A stretch of 64,000 nucleotides of DNA from Mangrovimonas spongiae (GTDB lineage: Bacteria; Bacteroidota; Bacteroidia; Flavobacteriales; Flavobacteriaceae). The notes under the pieces were generated by a model that saw nothing but the letters and a program-made list of their open reading frames with translations, did not search any database and was not told where the DNA came from. The position numbers and the translations under genes are program-made. Shown one piece after another: positions 44,064-51,231 of the stretch. Each line of letters opens with the position of its first letter. The stretch's first letter is position 1. Where the stretch lies: contig NZ_RWBG01000001.1 in the NCBI RefSeq assembly GCF_003944795.1, forward strand, positions 372,001-436,000, in the 5' to 3' direction.

Positions 44064-44623
44064 TTTATTAGTTTTATTATACTCGGATATAAACTTTCCG
44101 TTTTTCCTTTACTTGTTTTAAAAGCAAAAATTATTGGCAATATTATGTTTATGGCATAAAGCCCAATAAAAATATAAAATAGAATGGGGTAATATCCATA
44201 ATGCATGATTTTAAAAAAAGCGAATGTAGTTATAGATATAAAAGTGAAAATTGACCATATTATCTGATAGTTCAATAAATTTGCTCCGATTTTTTTAAAT
44301 CCAATTATTTTATCCTTTTTATTCATCCACATAATTAAAGGAATAATTATGTTTCCAACAGGAATCGCTAAAAAGGTTAGTACAGTAAGATGAAAAATAG
44401 TTAGATAAGTTTTGTCTGTTTGTTTTCCATAATCCAAAACATCTTCTGCGTTGATTTCAAGAACCTCACAAATCAAATTCAGGGTTTTCCCACGAGGCTC
44501 ACTTTCGTTATTTTCGATGCGCTGAATTGTTCTTAAATTTACTTTTGCCGATTCAGCTAATTCTTCTTGGGAAAACCCTTTTTTCCTTCTTAATTCCTTA
44601 ATTTTTTTTCCTATCTCGTTCAT
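44060..44623 (-). CDS. XRE-family HTH regulator with DUF4870-like membrane domain
   Basis: Residues 5-60 are a classic XRE helix-turn-helix (KKGFSQEELAESAKVNLRTIQRIEN). Residues about 70-178 hold four membrane segments of the DUF4870/Tic20-like kind. A DNA-binding domain on a membrane anchor suggests a sensor that works at the membrane. It is the first gene of a two-gene unit with a lipoprotein, which could be its extracytoplasmic partner. Confidence 0.85.
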   Translation of the reverse strand: MNEIGKKIKELRRKKGFSQEELAESAKVNLRTIQRIENNESEPRGKTLNLICEVLEINAEDVLDYGKQTDKTYLTIFHLTVLTFLAIPVGNIIIPLIMWMNKKDKIIGFKKIGANLLNYQIIWSIFTFISITTFAFFKIMHYGYYPILFYIFIGLYAINIILPIIFAFKTSKGKTESLYPSIIKLIK

Positions 44624-44648
44624 AGTTAATTTTGATTTATTGTTTTTA

Positions 44649-44656
44649 CAAAACTA
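44649..44656 (-). promoter_or_regulatory. Likely -7 element of the XRE-lipoprotein unit
   Basis: On the minus strand TAGTTTTG matches TAnnTTTG, 25 bases before the XRE start. Confidence 0.4.
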
Positions 44657-44756
44657 CTTATGAAAGTGTCTTTTTGATAACGGTTTCTTTGCGACATTTT
44701 TACGACATTCTTGTCGATATACTGACTTTGTTGAGTTTTTTAATTCGTGCTAGCGA

Positions 44757-44777
44757 GTTTGTATATGGTTTGTTGCG
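44757..44777 (+). repeat. Direct repeat, copy 1 of 2
   Basis: A 21-base element beginning GTTTGTATATGG and ending TTTGTTGCG. It is identical to the copy at 45493-45513 except at two positions (19 of 21). The copies are 736 bases apart and bracket the parDE pair. Each is followed by a GAAAATCC-type hairpin. Confidence 0.75.
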
Positions 44778-44814
44778 TGGTCAAGTACGTAATTTAGCAA
44801 ATAAAAACCGAACA

Positions 44815-44834
44815 GAAAATCCGCGAGGATTTTC
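44815..44834. repeat. Perfect hairpin beside repeat copy 1
   Basis: GAAAATCC (44815-44822) and GGATTTTC (44827-44834) around a GCGA tetraloop. The copy 2 region has the related hairpin at 45511-45537. Confidence 0.7.
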
Positions 44835-44871
44835 AGAAGTAGGCGAGAACAAGCAATTACTTATAGCCATT

Positions 44872-44881
44872 GTTGTGTACA
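44872..44881 (+). repeat. Inverted repeat, left end of parDE module
   Basis: GTTGTGTACA is the perfect inverse of TGTACACAAC at 45481-45490. The two bracket the parE and parD genes with little else between. Confidence 0.7.
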
Positions 44882-44887
44882 GTTTTT

Positions 44888-45190
44888 TTATTTCAGTCGT
44901 TTTTTTATATCCATTCTTTGGTGCAAAATTCTAACAATTTCTACGATGTCATTTTCAACTTTTCTATAAAAAATCAAATGAGATTTTATTTTAGTCACAC
45001 GATAATTTTTTCTAGTTTGCTCTGCTGATTTTCCAGTCAAAAAATTATCCGCTATGAACTCAATCTCTGAAATTATTAAGTCGTAATATCTGTCCGCTTC
45101 TTCTTTTGACCATTTATTTAGAGTATAAACCCAAATGTTTTTTAAATCCTTAATCGCTTCTTGACTTATTCGACATTGGTTTTTACTCAT
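44888..45190 (-). CDS. parE: ParE/RelE-family toxin
   Basis: A 100-residue plasmid-stabilisation type toxin: SQEAIKDLKNIWVYTLNKWS at the start, ADRYYDLIISEIEFIADN in the middle, then YRVTKIKSHLIFYRK, the fold of ParE proteins that poison gyrase. Which target it has is not shown. It overlaps the antitoxin stop by four bases (ATGA). Its stop lies six bases inside the left inverted repeat. Confidence 0.9.
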   Translation of the reverse strand: MSKNQCRISQEAIKDLKNIWVYTLNKWSKEEADRYYDLIISEIEFIADNFLTGKSAEQTRKNYRVTKIKSHLIFYRKVENDIVEIVRILHQRMDIKKRLK

Positions 45191-45429
45191 AAGTATTGGC
45201 GATGTAATTCTTTTAAAGTTTGTTTTGGGTCAAAATTCTCAACAAATCCACTTTGTTCTCCAATTTCGAGAGCTTTAATTAGTTCTCTTTCTTTTTTTTC
45301 CTCTCTTTCTAAAAGTCTTAAGGCAGAACGAATGACTTCACTGACTGAACTGTACCTACCAGATTTTACTTCTTCTTTAATGAAATCCTCAAAATGATTT
45401 CCAAGTGATATTGATGTGTTTTTGCCCAT
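45187..45429 (-). CDS. parD: ParD-type CopG/RHH antitoxin
   Basis: 80 residues with an N-terminal ribbon-helix-helix (NTSISLGNHFEDFIKEEV, GRYSSVSEVIRSALRLLE), the DNA-binding and dimer part, and a C-terminal tail that would bind the toxin. The ATG at 45427-45429 is preferred over one 60 bases upstream, because the promoter lies in between. Confidence 0.9.
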   Translation of the reverse strand: MGKNTSISLGNHFEDFIKEEVKSGRYSSVSEVIRSALRLLEREEKKERELIKALEIGEQSGFVENFDPKQTLKELHRQYL

Positions 45430-45447
45430 TTTGGATATTGTTTTTAT

Positions 45448-45479
45448 CAAATATACCAAATCTTGGTAACGTGTGCAAA
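45448..45479 (-). promoter_or_regulatory. parDE promoter with overlapping inverted-repeat operator
   Basis: On the minus strand TTTG (45479-45476), 20 bases, then TATATTTG (45455-45448): a full consensus promoter. TACCAA (45454-45459) and TTGGTA (45463-45468) are perfect inverted arms three bases apart, lying between the two elements. This is the usual arrangement for autorepression by an RHH antitoxin. Confidence 0.7.
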
Positions 45480-45480
45480 T

Positions 45481-45490
45481 TGTACACAAC
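45481..45490 (+). repeat. Inverted repeat, right end of parDE module
   Basis: TGTACACAAC, the perfect inverse of the copy at 44872-44881. It lies directly upstream of the parDE promoter. Confidence 0.7.
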
Positions 45491-45492
45491 GG

Positions 45493-45513
45493 GTTTGTGT
45501 ATGGCTTGTTGCG
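45493..45513 (+). repeat. Direct repeat, copy 2 of 2
   Basis: A 21-base element beginning GTTTGTGTATGG and ending CTTGTTGCG; 19 of 21 positions equal the copy at 44757-44777. Confidence 0.75.
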
Positions 45514-45537
45514 GGAAATCCGCAGAGGATTTTCCGC
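45511..45537. repeat. Hairpin beside repeat copy 2
   Basis: GCGGGAAATCC (45511-45521) and GGATTTTCCGC (45527-45537) pair over 11 positions with one mismatch. It is related to the hairpin at 44815-44834. Confidence 0.6.
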
Positions 45538-45560
45538 TGTAGAACCAAATATAACAATTT

Positions 45561-45585
45561 GCAGAATTCCGATTAGGAATTCTGC
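45561..45585. repeat. Second perfect hairpin in the same spacer
   Basis: GCAGAATTCC (45561-45570) and GGAATTCTGC (45576-45585) pair perfectly around GATTA. The spacer 45430-45621 therefore holds the parDE promoter, the repeats and two hairpins but no gene. Confidence 0.7.
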
Positions 45586-45608
45586 CGCAATGAGCTATAC
45601 TTGGTGTT

Positions 45609-45620
45609 GCCCATAGTAGC
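45609..45620 (+). repeat. Inverted repeat, left end of the lone exported-protein module
   Basis: GCCCATAGTAGC; its inverse GCTATTATGGGC (11 of 12) lies at 46131-46142. The gene 45622-46089 fills the interval. Confidence 0.6.
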
Positions 45621-45621
45621 T

Positions 45622-46089
45622 TTAGTTATAATTTAGCTTAATAATTTTTTCTCCGATTACTAATTCGTGAATAATTTCATCTTTATCAAATGAAGGTCTA
45701 AATTGAGCGACTATTTTTCTTTTTTTATTGGCATTTAATTTTTGTTGTAATTTATTTGTTCTCGAAGTCATTTTCATAGACATCACAACAAAATCTATTT
45801 TATGTAATTCCCCGTTTTTATCGCGTAGATAAATTTTATTAAAATCTATTTCTTGAGATTGGGAAGAATTATTTTTAAATTCAAAAATCACAGTAATAAA
45901 CCTTCTGCCTTTTTCAGCTACAATGTTATTTGCGTAATATCCGTTTCCTCGATCAATTACTCTTTGTTTATTTATTCCAAATATTCGAAATTCAAGATTT
46001 TCAGAATATTCATAGTACGTTTTTCTGTCAAGTTTTTGTGCTGTAACATTAATTGAAAACAGTAATAAAATCAGAAGTGGTTTATTCAT
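45622..46089 (-). CDS. Small exported protein of unknown function
   Basis: 155 residues, with a signal peptide (LLLFSINVTAQ) and a beta-rich body (RRFITVIFEFKNNS; NKIYLRDKNGELHKI) resembling the DUF4352 kind of immunoglobulin-like fold, but the match is weak. It is the only gene between two near-perfect inverted repeats, next to a ParDE module. Single-gene modules of this kind look like gene cassettes. Confidence 0.65.
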   Translation of the reverse strand: MNKPLLILLLFSINVTAQKLDRKTYYEYSENLEFRIFGINKQRVIDRGNGYYANNIVAEKGRRFITVIFEFKNNSSQSQEIDFNKIYLRDKNGELHKIDFVVMSMKMTSRTNKLQQKLNANKKRKIVAQFRPSFDKDEIIHELVIGEKIIKLNYN

Positions 46090-46130
46090 TTTCTATGTTT
46101 TTTTAAAATTGATTTTCAGAGTCATGTTCC

Positions 46131-46142
46131 GCTATTATGGGC
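46131..46142 (+). repeat. Inverted repeat, right end of the lone exported-protein module
   Basis: GCTATTATGGGC, the inverse (11 of 12) of 45609-45620. The gpsA gene begins its 3' end 21 bases further on, marking the return to core sequence. Confidence 0.6.
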
Positions 46143-46162
46143 AGCTTCTTATAAAGAGACTA

Positions 46163-47164
46163 TTAATCCAACTTTTCTGTTAACTTATTAAATACTTTTT
46201 TAGGGTTTTTACCTTGGTATAACACATCGTAAACAGCATTAATAATAGGTGTTCGTGTTTTCTTTTTGCTTTGTTCGTTTAATAAATGGGCGCTTTTTGT
46301 GGCGTAATACCCTTCGGCAACCATGTTCATTTCCATTTGTGCCGATTTTACGGTATAGCCTTTACCTATCATATTGCCAAACATACGGTTTCGAGAAAAT
46401 GTAGAATACCCCGTTACTAATAAATCGCCCAAATAAGCCGAGTTGTTAATATTTCGTTTCATTTTATGGCGCTTTTTAATAAAGCGTTTCATTTCGCGAA
46501 TAGCATTGCTCATAAGCACACTCTGGAAGTTATCGCCATACCCTAAGCCATGAGCAATTCCTGCAGCAATAGCATATATGTTTTTTAGCATAACAGCATA
46601 TTCGGTACCAATAACATCATCGCTAGTTTTGGTTTGTATATAGTCGCTAGAAAGGTTTTTGGCAATGGCTTTTGCTTTTTTAGAATCGGCACAAGAAATG
46701 GTAAGGTATGATAAACGCTCTAAGGCAACTTCTTCGGCATGGCAAGGGCCTGCAATAACAGCAATGTTTTCAAAAGGAATCTTATAAACATCATGAAAAT
46801 GCTCGCCAACTAGTAAGCCAGACTCAGGGATAATACCTTTTACAGCCGAAACAATGGTTTTGTTTGAAATATCTGCCGTTAGTTTTTCTAATTCAGAATA
46901 CATAAAAGCAGAGGGGATAACAAATATGAGCACATCGGCCCATTTGGCCATATCGTTAATGTCGTTACTAAGTTTTAATTGTGCGGTATCAAACTCGACC
47001 GAGCTTAAATAACTTGGGTTATGATCTTCTTTTAACAGGTGTTCTTTAATATAAACGCTGCGCATGTACCAACCTACTTCATCTAAATTCTCACATAGCA
47101 TTTTTACAATTGCAGTGGCCCAACTTCCAGCACCAAAAACGGCATATTTTAAAGGTGTTTCCAT
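46163..47164 (-). CDS. gpsA: Glycerol-3-phosphate dehydrogenase [NAD(P)+]
   Basis: Reduces dihydroxyacetone phosphate to sn-glycerol-3-phosphate for phospholipids. The N-terminal NAD(P) fold has GAGSWATAIVK, and the catalytic region KNIYAIAAGIAHGLGYGDN carries the conserved Lys. Length about 333 residues, as usual. The ATG at 47164 is preferred to one five codons upstream because a -7 element (TATTTTTG, 47198-47191 minus) would leave almost no leader for that earlier start. Confidence 0.93.
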   Translation of the reverse strand: METPLKYAVFGAGSWATAIVKMLCENLDEVGWYMRSVYIKEHLLKEDHNPSYLSSVEFDTAQLKLSNDINDMAKWADVLIFVIPSAFMYSELEKLTADISNKTIVSAVKGIIPESGLLVGEHFHDVYKIPFENIAVIAGPCHAEEVALERLSYLTISCADSKKAKAIAKNLSSDYIQTKTSDDVIGTEYAVMLKNIYAIAAGIAHGLGYGDNFQSVLMSNAIREMKRFIKKRHKMKRNINNSAYLGDLLVTGYSTFSRNRMFGNMIGKGYTVKSAQMEMNMVAEGYYATKSAHLLNEQSKKKTRTPIINAVYDVLYQGKNPKKVFNKLTEKLD

Positions 47165-47190
47165 GTACGGATTTAACATATTAATTTTCT

Positions 47191-47198
47191 CAAAAATA
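47191..47198 (-). promoter_or_regulatory. Likely -7 element of gpsA
   Basis: TATTTTTG on the minus strand matches TAnnTTTG, 26 bases before the preferred gpsA start. Confidence 0.4.
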
Positions 47199-47297
47199 CA
47201 TAAAATATAATGGTTTGTAAAGGTAAGTTATGGATGCTTTTTAATTTTTGGCACGTGTTTTGAATTACTTCAAGCATAACCCTTAAAAATGTGGCTT

Positions 47298-48245
47298 ATG
47301 AAAACTTTAAAACTACTTTTTGCATTTGTGCTAACAGCCTTTTTATTTACATCGTGTATTTACGAAGAAGAAGTTGTTTACGATAATTATAATCCAGGCC
47401 CAACACATACGGTAACATCTGACGATATACTACGGTCTTACGAGTTATGGTACGTAGATATTAATCAAACCATAGGTTATGGAAGCACGCCTTTTATGGA
47501 AATAGCGTTTACCTTATCGTTTAGAAACGGTGTGTTATATGCCAACAATAATTTAGTAGGTTTTGGAAGCCAGGGTAATGGTTTTGGTATTCCAGTTGGC
47601 GATTATGATGCCTATAACATGATACTAGATGTGTACCACGATATAGATGGATACCAAACATTTGACGTTTACGAGGTTGATTACAATACCATAGAATTAT
47701 ACAACCCTTATACAGATACATCGTATTTTTTACATGGGTATCAACGCAATACGTTTGATTATGATTTTGTGTTTTACGATAATATCCACTATTTCCTTCA
47801 AGAATATGAAGCTTGGGAGAAAACCTATACAAGTAATTATGGTGAATTAAATGAATTTGACAATGAAAATTACTTGCAATTTTTAGCTGGCGGAAACGAC
47901 TCAGAATTTAGAAGTTCTAAAGACCCTGTAGGGTTAAACCCAGAAAATTTATATTGGGATTATACAGGGGTTTATGGTGTAGGTAATGTTGCTAACAATA
48001 TGTACTTAAAAACATTAACCTTAGACTACGATTATTTTGATAACGAACATTTTGAATTAAGTGTATTAAACGATCAGCGTATCGAGTTATACCATCCTTC
48101 CTCAGGAACCTTATACGAGTTTACAGGAAGAGGTTATATACAATACATGAGAAATGCCGCAGGTAAGCAAACCCAAGAGCCTAAAAAACGTAAACAAAAA
48201 ACAAAGAAAAAAGCAAACCCAAGAGAAAATACAAGAAAGTCATAA
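47298..48245 (+). CDS. Hypothetical lipoprotein with lysine-rich tail
   Basis: Lipoprotein signal LFTSC (Cys about 20), then a Y-, D- and N-rich body with repeated aromatic strands (IELYNPYTDTSYFLHGY; IELYHPSSGTLYEFTG) that look like two related halves. The last 30 residues are strongly basic (KKRKQKTKKKANPRENTRK). No domain recognised. The ATG at 47298 puts the signal at the N-terminus; one at 47289 is also possible. A terminator follows. Confidence 0.75.
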   Translation: MKTLKLLFAFVLTAFLFTSCIYEEEVVYDNYNPGPTHTVTSDDILRSYELWYVDINQTIGYGSTPFMEIAFTLSFRNGVLYANNNLVGFGSQGNGFGIPVGDYDAYNMILDVYHDIDGYQTFDVYEVDYNTIELYNPYTDTSYFLHGYQRNTFDYDFVFYDNIHYFLQEYEAWEKTYTSNYGELNEFDNENYLQFLAGGNDSEFRSSKDPVGLNPENLYWDYTGVYGVGNVANNMYLKTLTLDYDYFDNEHFELSVLNDQRIELYHPSSGTLYEFTGRGYIQYMRNAAGKQTQEPKKRKQKTKKKANPRENTRKS

Positions 48246-48271
48246 ATATTTTGGTTGATTAGTTAGTTGAT

Positions 48272-48317
48272 GAGAGTGCTTTAACAATATAGTAATGTTG
48301 TAGCACTCTCTTTTTTT
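48272..48317 (+). terminator. Rho-independent terminator after the lysine-tail lipoprotein gene
   Basis: GAGAGTGCT (48272-48280) pairs with AGCACTCTC (48302-48310) over a long loop with partial pairing, followed by T7. Confidence 0.8.
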
Positions 48318-48394
48318 AGTATATTACCCTAAAATTAACCCTAACCAAGATAGATTTACATTAACTAATTTAAACATTTTAAATCACACACATT

Positions 48395-48889
48395 ATGGGA
48401 TTATTTTCATTTATTAAAGACGCAGGAGCAAAGATTTTTGGCGGAAAAACTTCAGCAGAAAAAGCCGCCGAAGCTAAAGCCGAAGCCGCAGAAGCCAAGT
48501 TAAAAGCAGAAGAAGCTGCTGCAAGCACATTAGAAGAAACTATTTCAGATTTATCATTACAAGTAGAAAACTTAAACATTCATATTGATGATGATAAAGC
48601 TACCGTAACAGGTGCTGCTTACGACCAAGCCACCAAGGAAAAAGTGGTGTTAGTTGTTGGTAACTCGGCGGGAATAGCTACTGTAGACGACCAAATGACG
48701 GTTGAAAACCCAGAACCTGAAGCGCAATTTCATACCGTTGTAAGTGGCGATACGTTAGGAAAAATTGCTAAAAAATATTACGGAAACGCGATGAAATACC
48801 CTGTTATTTTTGAAGCCAATAAGCCTATGCTTAAAGATCCAGATTTAATTTACCCAGGACAAGTATTACGTATTCCTGCGTTGGACTAA
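48395..48889 (+). CDS. BON-LysM protein, Kbp (YgaU) family
   Basis: A soluble protein of 164 residues with a BON domain (about 45-105, VEDQ-like end ATVDDQMTVE) and a LysM domain at the C-terminus (FHTVVSGDTLGKIAKKYYGN, ANKPMLKDPDLIYPGQVLRI), matching E. coli Kbp (YgaU), a potassium-binding protein. An Ala/Lys/Glu-rich helix (about 15-48) sits between the opening MGLFSFIKDAGAKIFG and the BON domain; it is longer than in E. coli. No signal peptide. Confidence 0.9.
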   Translation: MGLFSFIKDAGAKIFGGKTSAEKAAEAKAEAAEAKLKAEEAAASTLEETISDLSLQVENLNIHIDDDKATVTGAAYDQATKEKVVLVVGNSAGIATVDDQMTVENPEPEAQFHTVVSGDTLGKIAKKYYGNAMKYPVIFEANKPMLKDPDLIYPGQVLRIPALD

Positions 48890-48912
48890 GCGATTTTCAC
48901 TAAATAAAAATT

Positions 48913-48946
48913 AAAAATGCCAACTTTAAGTTGGCATTTTTAATTA
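48913..48946 (+). terminator. Rho-independent terminator after the Kbp-like gene
   Basis: AAAAATGCCAAC and GTTGGCATTTTT form a 12-bp stem around TTTAA, flanked by A and T tracts, so it may work in both directions. The convergent OpgB-GDPD gene ends 25 bases away. Confidence 0.9.
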
Positions 48947-48970
48947 GTTAATATTATTTACATCTTAATT

Positions 48971-51226
48971 TTATTTAAAAAACCAGTCGTCTGCATAAAT
49001 ACCATAAATAAAGTCCATTTCATGTTTTACTACATACATTTCATCACGATCAATGTATTCATTAATATTGTAGGCATACACTTTAATATTATTTGCTTTA
49101 AGGGTATTTAAAAGCTCTTGGTTTGAAGCAATAATATTTCGCGATATGGCAACATGTTTTATGTGGTACTTTTTAAGTGAATCTAAATAATTTTTTTTTA
49201 AATCGAATATTACATTTTGAGAGGGCATAACAGATTTAATTTTTGCTTGAGAGCCTTCTCTAACAGCATTCCAGGTAAATAATTCCATAATTAGCCTATC
49301 AGGGTCTATAAACTGTGATGCAAATGCTTTAGGGGTATTTATTTTATCAGTGACCAATACAGCATCAGGATGACTCTTAAACCAATTGTTAATAGATTTC
49401 ATATCTAATGGGGTGTATTTTCCATATAGCTTATGAGACATAAATTCTTTACGAGAAACAGGAGTTTTTCCTGTGTATTCGGTCATTTTTATCCAATCAT
49501 CCCAATAATGAGCAGCAACAAACTTGTTGTCTGAGGAAGTGAGAATATCTAACTCAAATAATCTAAAACCTTTTGCGTAGTTTGTATTTAATGCTTCTAA
49601 CGAATTGGTATAAATTTTGTCATCTATTTTCCCTCCTGCATGAGCAATAAAACGTAATGTGTCTTTTTTATAAGTTTTAACGTGTTTTGAAATTTCAGGA
49701 ATGATATAAGGGCTTAATTCTGTTCGCTCAAAACCCGAAACGTTTAAAGCAGTAATGTCACTTATGTGGTCTTGTATGAATTGGTTTTTATCGCCATTAA
49801 CATGGTTTGTCAAAAATGTGGCATTAGTATTTATTTCAGCACCTTTTAAAATAATTTCAGGCAAATCTATTTGATAGAGATTTTTAAGGTTTTTTGTTTC
49901 AACAACCTCCTCTTTTGCGTTGGTTAAGATAAAAAGCCCCCGTTCTCCTGTACCTTTAAATATAGTGTCATCACCCATTTTAAGATGATCTGGAAATATA
50001 TAAATAATAGTGTTTTTGTAAATGCCCACTTCTTTTAAGTAGTCAATAAAATCTTTAAGCATATAATCTGTGGCAGCTACCATAAATTCTAAATCAGAAG
50101 CTTTAGGTGTGATATATGCTTCCATGCGTTTGTCATAAATTCCATTTGGAAAGTGTGTACTTAACGTTGATATAAACAAAGAGAAGGGTGTGTTTGTTTT
50201 ACTGCTGTTTAGGGCAGCTTCTTTAGCAACATTAAATAAGTCTTTATCTTGAGAAAATGCTCCTAGAGTTGATTTGTCAATAATATTATCAATCTTTAAT
50301 GCGTAAAGCATATCTTGAGTTCCAGATACTTTAGCATCGGTGCCAATAAATGTTGTTTTGTAGCCTTCTTTTTTTAATATATGTCCAAGTCCAGTAATGT
50401 TAGAATGATAACTAGATTGAAAAATATTATTATGCATAGTTCCAAAATAAGCAGGAAACCCTGTTAGATATGTGTATAAAGAGCCGCTAGTCCATTTACT
50501 ACCTTCATTTTGATTCATTTCATAATATTGCCAAGAAGGGTTTCTTATTAATGATCTTAAAAAAGGTGTTAACTTTGAATACTTTTCACTTAAATACCCT
50601 TTTTCAAAGGATTCAAGGGAAATAACAATAATATTCTTGCCTGAACCAGAAACTTCCAAATTTTCGGGAAAAACATAGTTCGTCATTTTTAGAGCTTGTA
50701 AATACTCATTAAATGATTTGTTTTCAACTTTTAATGTTGTGAATAACGTATAGCTTTTTTGTAAAATACCATTATGTAAACACATTGTATAAACCGCTAT
50801 AAATAATATAATAACCTTGGTATATTTAATCACGGAAGTCTTTAATAAGTGTTTTGTAGAGGGAAAATACTTCTGCAAAAGTGTTACTATTTTTATAATG
50901 ATTAAAGAAGCATAAAAGTATATAGTTGTAAAACAAACAAAAGCTATCAAACACAATATAACTTGAAACTTAAAGAGGCTTATCATCGCACTGATATCTC
51001 TTGTATTGAAGTGAATAATAAAACTATAATCAATAAATGATTTTAAGATATATGAAGAGCAAATTTGAAGAACAGTTACAGTGCTAAATATTATTGCTAT
51101 TATAAACCTTATGGTTTTTTCCTTTATAAAAGAAGCTATAAAAAGAAAACTAATAATTAAAAAAAATAGATTGAGTATTAAAAACTTCCCTCCAAATGTA
51201 TATGCTATTTTTTTTAATACGTTCAC
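48971..51226 (-). CDS. OpgB/LtaS-type phosphoglycerol transferase fused to a GDPD-like domain
   Basis: 751 residues. Four membrane segments lie in 13-150. A sulfatase-fold domain (about 195-480) of the LtaS/OpgB kind follows, with Glu205 (ISLESFE), the nucleophile Thr246 (SKWTSGS) and Asp413-His414 (FPDHLKM), the DHLxM form of OpgB. From about 525 to the end is a glycerophosphodiester phosphodiesterase-like domain: His529 (IAHAGG), YTNSLEAL, Glu558 and Asp560 (FELDI), His573 (AAHYWDDW). The two activities, adding and removing glycerophosphate, in one chain is striking. It follows nadD by five bases on the same strand. Confidence 0.82.
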   Translation of the reverse strand: MNVLKKIAYTFGGKFLILNLFFLIISFLFIASFIKEKTIRFIIAIIFSTVTVLQICSSYILKSFIDYSFIIHFNTRDISAMISLFKFQVILCLIAFVCFTTIYFYASLIIIKIVTLLQKYFPSTKHLLKTSVIKYTKVIILFIAVYTMCLHNGILQKSYTLFTTLKVENKSFNEYLQALKMTNYVFPENLEVSGSGKNIIVISLESFEKGYLSEKYSKLTPFLRSLIRNPSWQYYEMNQNEGSKWTSGSLYTYLTGFPAYFGTMHNNIFQSSYHSNITGLGHILKKEGYKTTFIGTDAKVSGTQDMLYALKIDNIIDKSTLGAFSQDKDLFNVAKEAALNSSKTNTPFSLFISTLSTHFPNGIYDKRMEAYITPKASDLEFMVAATDYMLKDFIDYLKEVGIYKNTIIYIFPDHLKMGDDTIFKGTGERGLFILTNAKEEVVETKNLKNLYQIDLPEIILKGAEINTNATFLTNHVNGDKNQFIQDHISDITALNVSGFERTELSPYIIPEISKHVKTYKKDTLRFIAHAGGKIDDKIYTNSLEALNTNYAKGFRLFELDILTSSDNKFVAAHYWDDWIKMTEYTGKTPVSRKEFMSHKLYGKYTPLDMKSINNWFKSHPDAVLVTDKINTPKAFASQFIDPDRLIMELFTWNAVREGSQAKIKSVMPSQNVIFDLKKNYLDSLKKYHIKHVAISRNIIASNQELLNTLKANNIKVYAYNINEYIDRDEMYVVKHEMDFIYGIYADDWFFK

Positions 51227-51231
51227 AATGC

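Noticed and set aside
44632-44934. A plus-strand 100-codon frame over the spacer between the XRE gene and parE
   Set aside because: It runs through the direct repeat, a hairpin and the inverted repeat and into parE on the other strand. Its residues look like no protein family, and the spacer is explained by the repeats.
44872-45490. True integron attC sites
   Set aside because: The repeats do not show the GTTRRRY and RYYYAAC core pairs, and no integron integrase is visible. Only the looser term cassette-like is supported.
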